A stretch of 10,000 bases of DNA. It comes from Nonomuraea candida. GTDB taxonomy: Bacteria > Actinomycetota > Actinomycetes > Streptosporangiales > Streptosporangiaceae. The position numbers and the translations under genes were made by a program. The stretch lies in assembly GCF_000725485.1 (NCBI RefSeq), contig NZ_JOAG01000097.1, forward strand, positions 1-10,000. Reading direction: 5' to 3'. The notes under the pieces were generated by a model. It made no database searches. It was not told the DNA's origin and saw nothing but the letters and a program-made list of their open reading frames with translations. This document shows, in pieces, positions 1-5,674 of this stretch (its first letter is position 1; every line of letters begins with the position of its first letter).

Positions 1-176
1 AGCCCTTTCCACGTTCAAGCCTGGTGTGCGCGCCCCCATCCCAACCTCAAACGGGAGCTGCGACCTTCCCTCGGATAGGGCGGGACGCGCACACAAGCAC
101 GGAGCCCCAGGAATTTAGGTCCCCATCCCGGCCGGAGCCGGGTGTGCGCCCCCATGATAGGCACGCCGGCGCCGAA
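1..176. other. Non-coding stretch downstream of the holin-like gene
   Basis: I see no convincing gene here; open frames crossing it lack a ribosome site and run antisense into the holin-like gene. It carries two near-copies of one short sequence: GGTGTGCGCGCCCCCAT at 23-39 and GGTGTGCGCCCCCAT at 141-155, about 118 bases apart, differing by a GC dinucleotide. The core GCGCACAC also occurs in the opposite sense at 87-94. A short GC-rich hairpin lies at 127-142. The role of the repeats is unknown; they could belong to a repeated intergenic element continuing to the left of the window. Confidence 0.5.
127..142 (-). terminator. Possible factor-independent hairpin after the holin-like gene
   Basis: CCCGGC at 127-132 pairs perfectly with GCCGGG at 137-142 around a four-base loop. 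It lies about 35 bases past the stop of the minus-strand holin-like gene, where the operon could end. No T-run follows on the minus strand, which is common for actinobacterial hairpins but also means this could be chance in GC-rich DNA. Confidence 0.3.
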
Positions 177-617
177 TCACACAGTCGAAGACCCCGCCCC
201 CACAGGCTTCACGGGCCGCACCACGTTGTACAGCGCGGAGACCACCGCAGCCCCGGCCGCCTGAGCCACCGCGAAACCGATGGTCTTCAGATCACCCGAC
301 GCCACACCAGCCGCGGCCGCGCCGCCGGCGACGATCGCGCCCGACAGGACGTTCTGCCACAGGGAGCGGTTGGCGCGCAGTGGCACCTCGCCGACACCGG
401 GCGCACCGGCGGGCTTGAACCGGTTGTAGACGTAGGCGAGCACCGCGGCGAGCGCGGCCTGGCCGCCGACCACACCCAGGGTGCCCGCGTCGGTCGCCTC
501 GCCTGCGGTCACGATCGCGCCGCCGCCGGCCACGACCGCCACGGAGAGGATGTTCTGGAGCAGGGAGCGGCCCGCGCGCAGCAGCGCGTCGGAGACGCCA
601 GGAAGACGGTGAACCAT
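177..617 (-). CDS. Holin-like membrane protein with internal duplication
   Basis: A 146-residue protein, probably a phage holin or related small membrane protein acting in the cytoplasmic membrane. It consists of two copies of one unit, residues about 13-69 and 80-135, joined by a Pro/Gly-rich linker. Each unit opens with LRA(G/N)RSL(L/W)QN(I/V)LS, followed by two Ala/Gly/Val-rich hydrophobic stretches, and ends with YN(R/V)xxxP. That gives up to four short membrane segments. The start is ATG at 617, because GAAGGAG lies six bases upstream; an in-frame upstream start at 665 would add 16 hydrophilic residues with no ribosome site. It is the last gene before the left gap and follows the XhlA-like gene, with the GCGACGTWARCCC element between them. 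The holin assignment rests on size, hydrophobic pattern and neighbour, not on a catalytic motif. Confidence 0.6.
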   Translation of the reverse strand: MVHRLPGVSDALLRAGRSLLQNILSVAVVAGGGAIVTAGEATDAGTLGVVGGQAALAAVLAYVYNRFKPAGAPGVGEVPLRANRSLWQNVLSGAIVAGGAAAAGVASGDLKTIGFAVAQAAGAAVVSALYNVVRPVKPVGAGSSTV

Positions 618-672
618 GTCGGCTCCTTCGGAAGGATTCGGACTGTCCGGGCCGGGATGGTGCACGACGAGG

Positions 673-685
673 GGGTTAACGTCGC
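673..685 (-). promoter_or_regulatory. GCGACGTTAACCC element, copy 3
   Basis: Minus-strand GCGACGTTAACCC sits 21 bases past the stop of the XhlA-like gene and 55 bases before the ATG of the holin-like gene. It shares 11 of 13 invariant positions with the copies at 1122-1134 and 8280-8292, and spacing to the start codon is nearly constant. It is likely a promoter or regulatory site for phage genes; the exact role is inferred. Confidence 0.55.
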
Positions 686-706
686 CCGGCCCAGGTCACA
701 GCCCTG

Positions 707-1066
707 TCAGAACCCTCCCTTAAGCACGATGCCCAGGACGCCGAACACCAGCGACACGACGATCGGCACCCAGGTGGAGAACTTCTTGGCGTTGTCCGCC
801 ATCGTCTGCACCCTCGACCGCTCGGCCGCCCGCTCCTCGGCCGCCGTCTGGATCGCCTTCGCGTGATCGTCCAGCCGCTCCGACACCGCCCGGTGGTTCT
901 CGGCCACCGTGGCGGCCAACTCCGCATGCCGCCGCTCGTTCTGCTCCTGGCCCTGCCGGATGAGCGCGAGCTGACCGCGCACATCGGTGAACCCCACCTC
1001 GGCGATCCGCCGAACATCGGCCACCTGCCCGGCCACCCACGCCTGCTCATTCTGCTCGTCGGCCAT
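707..1066 (-). CDS. XhlA-like coiled-coil protein with C-terminal TM anchor
   Basis: A 119-residue protein with the layout of the XhlA (haemolysin XhlA) family: a long charged amphipathic, probably coiled-coil segment (residues about 10-90, rich in Glu, Arg, Ala and Gln) followed by one hydrophobic helix (about 95-116, WVPIVVSLVFGVLGIVL) and a three-residue basic/Gly tail. XhlA-type proteins sit in the membrane and act with a holin during phage or PBSX-like lysis. The start is ATG at 1066, where MADEQ begins and GGGGGTG lies six bases upstream; a longer frame reaching 1192 would run across the preceding stop region and the regulatory element. The next gene downstream is the holin-like one, so the two form a plausible lysis pair. 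It could instead be an unrelated phage coiled-coil membrane protein. Confidence 0.65.
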   Translation of the reverse strand: MADEQNEQAWVAGQVADVRRIAEVGFTDVRGQLALIRQGQEQNERRHAELAATVAENHRAVSERLDDHAKAIQTAAEERAAERSRVQTMADNAKKFSTWVPIVVSLVFGVLGIVLKGGF

Positions 1067-1121
1067 CCCGCACCCCCAACACGCTCGGGCCCATGTCGGG
1101 GCGGCACGATAGGGACAAACC

Positions 1122-1134
1122 GGGCTTACGTCGC
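1122..1134 (-). promoter_or_regulatory. GCGACGTAAGCCC element, copy 2
   Basis: Minus-strand GCGACGTAAGCCC lies 12 bases after the stop of the broken pentapeptide-repeat gene and 55 bases before the XhlA-like ATG. Its position after a cargo gene but before a phage gene suggests it belongs to the downstream gene. TATCGT, about 16 bases after the element, is a weak candidate -10 box. Confidence 0.55.
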
Positions 1135-1146
1135 CACGGAGGTTGG

Positions 1147-2371
1147 TCAGAACTTGGTGGCGGAGTCCACCAAGGCGTTCCTCTCGAACCATTCGCGGTC
1201 GGGGAGTCCTCTGGCTTCGCGCAAGTCGGTCCCGCGCAAGTCGGTCCCGCGCAAGTCGGTCCCGCGCAAGTCGGTCCTGCGGAGGTCGGTCCTGCGGAGG
1301 TCGGCCTTGCGCAGGTCGGCCCCCTGCAGATCGGCCCCCTGCAAGTCGGCCCCGTACAGGTTGGCGTAGGTCAGGTCCGCCCCGATCAGCAGTTCGGCCT
1401 TGGTCAGGTTGGCCCCGCGCAGGTTGGCTGCGTGCAGGTTGATCCCGGTCAGGTCGGCCCCGGTCAGGTCGGCCCCGGTCAGGTCGGCCCCGTGCAGGTC
1501 GGCCCCGTGCAGGTCGGCCCCGTGCAGGCCGGTTCGGGTCAGGTCCGCCTCGATCAGTTCGGCCAGGCCCAGGTTGGCCCCGCGCAGATCGGCCTCAGTA
1601 AGGACGGCCCCACGCAGGTCAGCTCCCCCGAGTTGGGCGAGCGGAATGCGCACTTCGGCCAGGTCCAGCCAACCCCATTCATATACTTCGTCGTCGGGCG
1701 GATTACGGGCGAGCACGGTGAGTGCCGTCGCCACGTCCGTCGCAGGCGGGGGCGGCCCCTTCTTGGGGAACTTCGTCTCCGGCCTCGGGTCATGCTCGCG
1801 GACGTAGGCCGCCAGAACGTCGGTGATCGTCTGATGGTCGCGAGGGGAATCCCGCGAAAGACGTTCCAACGCGTAGATCGCCCCCACCCGCACCTCCCGC
1901 TTCTTGGAACCGAGCCTGCGCCGTCTCCAAGGTCCTGGCCGTGTAGATGAGGCCACCAGCAGTGAACACCAGCCCGAAGACGACGCCCCACGCGGTGAGG
2001 CGTTGCGCGGCTGCCCCACGGCTGGCATGGAGGACGTCGAGGCGTTCCTTGGGGGTGAGCCGCTCCAGCTCTTCCGGCGTGAGGGCCGGCACCTGGAGAG
2101 TTTTTGCTCGCCGCACCCGGGCGAGAACCCACCGCACGCCCCCCGCCACGGCAAGCGCGCACCCGAGAATCGTCAGCAGGACCGGCGGCAGGTCGGCTGT
2201 GCCGTACTCAGGCACCAGGTAGTCCGGCAAGATCTCCAGCACCGGAGCCCACCACGACGACGCCGGCACCGTAGCCAGGAAATGGAGGGCCGCCGTCACC
2301 ACGACAGTGACGATCAGGAGGGGCGTGATCCAGATTAACGCCCGCAGCAAACGAATGCGTCGGCTACTCAC
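1147..2371 (-). pseudogene. Transmembrane pentapeptide-repeat protein, frameshifted
   Basis: The first part reads in one frame from a GTG near 2371 to 1916 (about 152 residues). It has hydrophobic helices at about 10-34 and 62-85, a linker with LTPEELERLTPKERLDVLHA, and a third helix at about 127-144 ending YTARTLETAQ. The second part reads one base further on, from 1914 to 1147 (about 255 residues): LGSKKREVRVGAIYALERL, a helical stretch, about 27 pentapeptides of A(D/N)LXX type with one single-residue slip after KAELL, and a C-terminal cap. In actinobacterial relatives as I know them, these two parts are one protein with roughly 15 further residues (a GQ-T-R-T-A-EQLG segment) between them. 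So the joint at 1915 looks like a small deletion plus frameshift rather than a simple miscall. The right-handed beta-helix fold is known for the repeats; the cellular role is unknown. The start is uncertain, with no clear ribosome site. Confidence 0.7.
1219..1626 (-). repeat. 15-bp tandem repeat block coding pentapeptides
   Basis: The DNA coding the pentapeptides is itself a 15-base tandem array. Three identical copies of GCGCAAGTCGGTCCC (plus strand) lie at 1219-1263 and a fourth differs only at its last base (1264-1278). Another run has three identical copies of GGTCAGGTCGGCCCC at 1447-1491, then two copies of GTGCAGGTCGGCCCC at 1492-1521. The remaining copies are diverged. Identity at synonymous sites suggests recent local duplication within an older array. 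Confidence 0.85.
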
Positions 2372-2494
2372 AGGACTCAGAAAAGCCCACGCAGGCAGGC
2401 CGCGGCGAGCCGATGGCAGATCCTGGTCATCTGCCGGGCCACGAATTCGGCGGTTCCCCTTGCGCGGCCGCCCGCGGAGCGATGTGCTTCCCGC
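2372..2494. promoter_or_regulatory. Divergent intergenic region with a 7-bp dyad
   Basis: This 123-base gap separates the minus-strand pentapeptide gene from the plus-strand 246-residue gene, so promoters for both should lie here. GGCAGAT at 2415-2421 and ATCTGCC at 2429-2435 form a perfect inverted repeat with a seven-base spacer, the shape of a dimeric repressor operator. I cannot recognise convincing -35/-10 boxes. Confidence 0.35.
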
Positions 2495-3235
2495 GTGGAA
2501 AGTTCTGACCGAACGCCCGACGAAGAGACAAAACCGGTCCTGATCCACTACACGACCGGCAACCTCACCGACAGCCAGGCCGCCACCCTCAACCGGTGGC
2601 GTGACCGGCTGGCCGAGGACCGGCCCCTGCCCGGCGCCCGGCACAAGGGCGGCCTGCTCCGCGAGTTCTTCAACCTAGACGACCGGCCGCCCTGCTCCCT
2701 GTCGGACGTCATCGCCACCGCCGTCATCCGGTACATGCGCCGGCCGCCCGAACCGCTCGACGTCGCCCGCTACGCCCACGCCTCCCGCCAGGCCCAGATC
2801 GACATCGGACGGTTCGGCGCCCGAGAGAACTCGCCCGTGCACAAGAAGGTCAGCTTCTACCTGCCGGAAGACGTGGCCACCAGGTGGGAGAACCTGCGCA
2901 AAGCCACCGGCCCCGCCGTGGTCGAGTTCGTCAAGGCCCTGCGTGCGCAGGTGGAGGAGGAGTTCCCCGGCCCGGAGCGACAGCGCGAACGCGGCATGGC
3001 GTTCTGGATGCGGCTGACCGCCAGCGGCCTGCCCGAGCACCCGCCCCGCATCCCGGGCGGCGTCATCGCCCGCATGGCCATCGACAAGCACGCCCGCCGC
3101 GACGTCGAGAAGATGATCCTCGAAGCCGCCGTCTACGCCGAGGAGGTTCACGTGCAGCCGCACCGGACCCGCCGCGACGTCCACGGCCGCAACGAGACCG
3201 TCACCCGCGGGCCCAGACGTCGCCGTCGACGCTGA
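2495..3235 (+). CDS. Hypothetical protein with RHH-like stretch
   Basis: A 246-residue soluble, charged protein that I do not recognise. High third-position GC and length support it as a real gene. The N-terminal half (residues about 22-90) is helical and basic. Residues 117-135 (KKVSFYLPEDVATRWENLR) resemble the strand and first helix of ribbon-helix-helix DNA-binding proteins. A helical region with an Arg/Glu-rich patch follows (about 140-168), then RIPGGVIARMAIDKHARRD, and the protein ends in six arginines. It could be a DNA-binding or plasmid/phage accessory protein, but this rests on one short motif. The GTG at 2495 is the first start in frame; the only ribosome-like GGAG is 15 bases upstream, so the start is tentative. 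It converges with the ArsR-type gene, 14 bases between stops. Confidence 0.7.
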   Translation: MESSDRTPDEETKPVLIHYTTGNLTDSQAATLNRWRDRLAEDRPLPGARHKGGLLREFFNLDDRPPCSLSDVIATAVIRYMRRPPEPLDVARYAHASRQAQIDIGRFGARENSPVHKKVSFYLPEDVATRWENLRKATGPAVVEFVKALRAQVEEEFPGPERQRERGMAFWMRLTASGLPEHPPRIPGGVIARMAIDKHARRDVEKMILEAAVYAEEVHVQPHRTRRDVHGRNETVTRGPRRRRRR

Positions 3236-3249
3236 CCCACGATCGAGGC

Positions 3250-4266
3250 TCAGCGCGTGTCCGTCGTTCTGCCCCGATCGATATGCCGCTTGCCGTTGGT
3301 AAGAAGTGCCGCGCCCACCGGGCTGAGTGTGTGCAGCACGACGGCGGCATTGCGCTGGCTGATGATCAGTCCTGCGTCACGCAGAATAGCGATGTGGTGA
3401 CTGATCGTAGACAGGGATACCCCGAGGCGCCGGGCCAAATCGCTCGTCGTGCCGCCGACAGCCACTGCCTGGAGCACCGCAGCGCGGGTCTCGCCGAGCA
3501 GCCGACCCAGAGCAGCTCCAGGTCGCGCCTGCGATGCCTCTGGGACGCGGCCTGCCGGGTAGACGACGGCTTGCGGCAGGTCGGGATTGAAGATGGTGGC
3601 CGGATGCAGGTAGGCGAAATAGGAAGGGATTAGCAGCAGCCCGCGTCCGCCCAGGTGGATGTCCCGGTCGGAAGGATGGCCAGGGATCTCCAGCACCGGG
3701 AAGTGCCAGCGCATCATCGGGTGGAAGCTGCCGAGCAGACCGTTCACGCCGCCCTCGCGTAGGGCCTGACGGCGGCGACCAATGTCGCTTTCGACGCGAG
3801 CGCGGATGGCCGGCCAGTACGGCCTCACCGCGAGCTGATGATAAGCGCGCATGGTGTCGGCGAGCTCGACCAGCGCGCCTGTTCGGGCTGAACGAAGATC
3901 GTCCAGCCAGGCGCCGTGCCCGGGCCCGTTTCCGCCAAGCAGGTCGATCTCCTGGCGTAGTCGGCTCCTGGGCGTGCTCAGGATCGCTTCTAAGGCTTCC
4001 TCCAGGCCGAGCGTGCCTTCGACGGGGGTGAGCAGGTCAGGGTAATAGGCAGCGTGCGGTGCGACCGGGAAAAGGCGTCCGCCGACTGGTCCCGCCAGGT
4101 GCGTGCGGTGCAGGTCACGGCGCACCCGATGGCACCACGTCCCGAAAGTTCTCCTGCCGTAGCCGCCCTGCAGGGCTTGCAGGCTGCCGCACACCTCCCA
4201 CATCACATCTGGTCCTTCGACAACGTGCGTACGTGCGAGATCAGCACGGGTGAAATGAATGCGCAT
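3250..4266 (-). CDS. ArsR-type winged-helix regulator (DUF5937-like)
   Basis: A 338-residue transcriptional regulator. The C-terminal part, about residues 253-325, is an ArsR-like winged helix: ETRAAVLQAV, then TTSDLARRLGVSLSTISHH as the helix-turn-helix, then ILRDAGLIISQRN leading into the wing. The N-terminal 250 residues (beginning MRIHFTRADLARTHV) match what I recall of DUF5937, found with C-terminal ArsR domains in Streptomyces relatives; its ligand is unknown. No Cys-based metal site is evident beside the HTH, so metal sensing is unlikely. The start is ATG at 4266, since GGAAGG lies immediately upstream; the TTG at 4296 would place that ribosome site inside the gene. It diverges from the I36 inhibitor gene across a 347-base region rich in inverted repeats and may regulate itself and that gene. 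Confidence 0.85.
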   Translation of the reverse strand: MRIHFTRADLARTHVVEGPDVMWEVCGSLQALQGGYGRRTFGTWCHRVRRDLHRTHLAGPVGGRLFPVAPHAAYYPDLLTPVEGTLGLEEALEAILSTPRSRLRQEIDLLGGNGPGHGAWLDDLRSARTGALVELADTMRAYHQLAVRPYWPAIRARVESDIGRRRQALREGGVNGLLGSFHPMMRWHFPVLEIPGHPSDRDIHLGGRGLLLIPSYFAYLHPATIFNPDLPQAVVYPAGRVPEASQARPGAALGRLLGETRAAVLQAVAVGGTTSDLARRLGVSLSTISHHIAILRDAGLIISQRNAAVVLHTLSPVGAALLTNGKRHIDRGRTTDTR

Positions 4267-4320
4267 CCGCCCTTCCCAAGGTGCTTGTCCTGTCAAGGAT
4301 GGGTGCTATCTGCTTATCGC

Positions 4321-4366
4321 GATCATTGAGGGATTAGCCGTTCTTTCCATAACGGCCGCAATGATC
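4321..4366. promoter_or_regulatory. Nested inverted repeat upstream of the ArsR-type gene
   Basis: The outer arms GATCATTG (4321-4328) and CAATGATC (4359-4366) are perfect complements, and so are the inner arms GCCGTT (4337-4342) and AACGGC (4351-4356). The structure begins 54 bases before the regulator's ATG, where its promoter would be expected, so autoregulatory operator is the leading guess. A transcript hairpin is an alternative. Confidence 0.45.
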
Positions 4367-4529
4367 CTGACACCTGGCCTGCGGCACGGCAAATTGAGCC
4401 CCTTGATCCGGAGGCGAGGTGGGCTCTGCTGTTCGCAGGCAGGAACACAGCGCAGAGGGGCTGCGGCCTGGCGCTTTCGACTCAGATCGAAACCCTTTAG
4501 GTGAAATCCACCGAACTGGAGCACTGTGT

Positions 4530-4541
4530 GAATCGCGATTC
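4530..4541. promoter_or_regulatory. 12-bp palindrome GAATCGCGATTC
   Basis: A perfect 12-base palindrome 72 bases before the inhibitor's ATG, just upstream of a candidate promoter. Its core ATCGCGAT recurs at 4316-4323 near the divergent regulator. Two copies of one palindromic core, one near each start, suit a shared operator; this is inference. Confidence 0.4.
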
Positions 4542-4613
4542 GTTCTGACCCTGCACGCGGTTCGTAGATCACTGATGCGCGGGTCCTTAGTCGATTACCA
4601 ACAGGGGAGACAA

Positions 4614-5069
4614 ATGCGAAAGATCCTGGTCACACTCGCCGCGATGGTCGTCGCCGCACTCGGGCTGGCGGCCCCGTCGTCGGCCACGAGCTCCGCCGCA
4701 GACCAGCCGATCGTTCTCGTCAATGAGAAGGGGGAGAGTATCCGCGTCGTCCCGGTGCGCGCCAGTGAAGTAGGCGTGCTGGCCTTCAGCGACTGCCCGA
4801 ACGGCTACGGCTGCTTCTGGGCGGGACTCAACGGCAGCGGCTCCCGATGGGATGCGCCCCAGTGCACAGGCGGTGGCTACTACAACCTGTCCGGATCATG
4901 GCTCGACAACAACATCGAGTCTGTCCGGAACAGAGGAGGGGGAACGATCCACCTGTACTACAACAGCACGGCGAACGACTACATGAGATCGATCGAGAAC
5001 AATGGGGTAGGCGTGAACCTCTCCGACGGCCACCGTAACCAGGCCAGCAGTATCCGGATCGACTGCTGA
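4614..5069 (+). CDS. Secreted peptidase inhibitor, family I36
   Basis: A 151-residue exported protein. Residues 1-24 form a Sec signal peptide: MRK, a hydrophobic core (ILVTLAAMVVAALGLAA), then PSSA as a plausible cleavage site. The mature C-terminal part carries the pattern of family I36 inhibitors (Streptomyces SMPI type, beta/gamma-crystallin fold): DCPNGYGCFW at 60-69, then NGSGSRWD, YYNLSGSWLDNNIESV and a closing RIDC. Four cysteines (61, 67, 84, 151) can form two disulfides, consistent with an extracellular protein. SMPI inhibits metalloproteases such as thermolysin; whether this protein inhibits the same class is not visible. The start is ATG at 4614, with GGGGAG at 4604-4609; an in-frame start at 4419 would bury the signal peptide. 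It is the only clearly exported protein here, flanked by minus-strand genes. Confidence 0.85.
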   Translation: MRKILVTLAAMVVAALGLAAPSSATSSAADQPIVLVNEKGESIRVVPVRASEVGVLAFSDCPNGYGCFWAGLNGSGSRWDAPQCTGGGYYNLSGSWLDNNIESVRNRGGGTIHLYYNSTANDYMRSIENNGVGVNLSDGHRNQASSIRIDC

Positions 5070-5073
5070 CCAT

Positions 5074-5085
5074 CAAGCATGCTTG
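5074..5085 (+). repeat. 12-bp palindrome just after the inhibitor stop
   Basis: CAAGCATGCTTG is a perfect 12-base palindrome beginning four bases after the stop codon at 5067-5069, flanked by ACCA (5069-5072) and TGGT (5091-5094), which also pair. It may form a weak hairpin that ends or protects the inhibitor transcript; no T-run follows. The rest of the 5070-5238 gap shows no gene. Confidence 0.35.
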
Positions 5086-5238
5086 CGAGGTGGTCTACGC
5101 CAGCACCTGGGCCGATGACCGCCTCGCTCGCCTGTCCCCATGCAGCCGAGAGCAGGCCGAGGCTTCTCCGGCAGAATTCCCACCCTGCGCTCTGCAGCAC
5201 TATGGAGTTCGCGGCCGCAGAGCTGAGCGAGCCGCCAG

Positions 5239-5664
5239 CTATCGATGTGAGCCGGCCACCACCGCCACGGCCGCCGAACCGGCGTTCACCTTCACCTGCA
5301 CGTCCACCACCTTCCGCGCGCCGAACGCCCACTGCTCCGGCAGGAACCCTGACACGGTCACCGTCCCCGACGTCGTCACCGTCCGCGAGTCGATCTGCTG
5401 GCCGTCCGCACGCAGCTGCACCTCGGCCGACGACGCCCCCGACAGGGTGAGCGACACGTCCGCCGACACCGCGCTCCCCGAGCGCGGGAACGTCGTCCAC
5501 GCGACCCGCGTCAACGTGGTCGAGCTGACGCTGTCGGCCACCGCCACGAACGGGAGCGTCCGCACCGAAGCCTGCAGCTCCAGCGCCTTCACCCGGGCCC
5601 GCAGGTCCGAGATCATGCGCACGAGGTCGGCCTGCTGAAGGTCCCCAGCCGCGATCTTCGCCAT
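5239..5664 (-). CDS. Small phage-type structural protein, coiled coil plus beta domain
   Basis: A 141-residue protein not assigned to a named family. Residues about 8-33 (LQQADLVRMISDLRARVKAL) are helical with coiled-coil spacing. The rest is Ser/Thr/Val-rich and predicted beta: alternating stretches such as SADVSLTLSG, EVQLRADGQQIDSRTV, GTVTVSGFLP and VVDVQVKVNAG, without cysteines. This helix-then-sandwich layout suits a trimeric tail fibre, receptor-binding or tail accessory protein. The start is ATG at 5664 with AGGGGGAG just upstream; that ribosome site lies in the ten bases after the stop of the 848-residue minor tail gene, so the two are almost certainly cotranscribed and perhaps translationally coupled. 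It is the last gene of the tail run and converges with the inhibitor gene. The role is inferred from position. Confidence 0.65.
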   Translation of the reverse strand: MAKIAAGDLQQADLVRMISDLRARVKALELQASVRTLPFVAVADSVSSTTLTRVAWTTFPRSGSAVSADVSLTLSGASSAEVQLRADGQQIDSRTVTTSGTVTVSGFLPEQWAFGARKVVDVQVKVNAGSAAVAVVAGSHR

Positions 5665-5674
5665 CGCTCCCCCT

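Larger units (their letters stand above)
4267..4613. promoter_or_regulatory. 347-base divergent regulatory region
   Basis: No gene is supported here; it lies between the divergent ArsR-type and I36-inhibitor genes and is less GC-rich than its surroundings. It holds four dyads: a nested inverted repeat at 4321-4366, TTTCGA/TCGAAA with a six-base spacer at 4475-4492, and the palindrome ATCGCGAT at 4316-4323 and again inside a 12-base palindrome at 4530-4541. A weak possible promoter for the inhibitor is TTCTGA (4543-4548), 16 bases, TAGATC (4565-4570). The inhibitor's ribosome site is GGGGAG at 4604-4609. Confidence 0.5.

Noticed and set aside
24..866. Plus-strand open frame across the left edge, holin-like and XhlA-like genes
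   Set aside because: It crosses a gap and two better-supported minus-strand genes and shows no recognisable domain.
1219..1626. Regular short repeats considered as a CRISPR-like array
   Set aside because: The period is 15 bases with no spacers and codes in-frame pentapeptides.
1905..1925. Programmed frameshift in the pentapeptide-repeat gene
   Set aside because: The local sequence GCGCAGGCTCGG has no slippery run or rare stop, and a linking segment known in relatives appears to be missing, so mutation is simpler.
1093..1950. Plus-strand open frames with regular VGPAQ or RSAP repeats
   Set aside because: The regularity is only the antisense reading of the 15-base pentapeptide repeats, whose minus-strand reading gives the known A(D/N)LXX motif.
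2675..3184. Minus-strand open frame opposite the 246-residue gene
   Set aside because: Val/Gly/Asp/His-rich shadow sequence without domain or ribosome site; the plus strand has helical, motif-bearing protein.
4419..4613. Upstream in-frame extension of the I36 inhibitor gene
   Set aside because: It would place 65 residues before a clear signal peptide; the ATG at 4614 has a good ribosome site.
5190..5222. CTCTGC/GCAGAG inverted repeat after the 141-residue gene as terminator
   Set aside because: A 21-base loop, only six base pairs and no T-run; likely chance.
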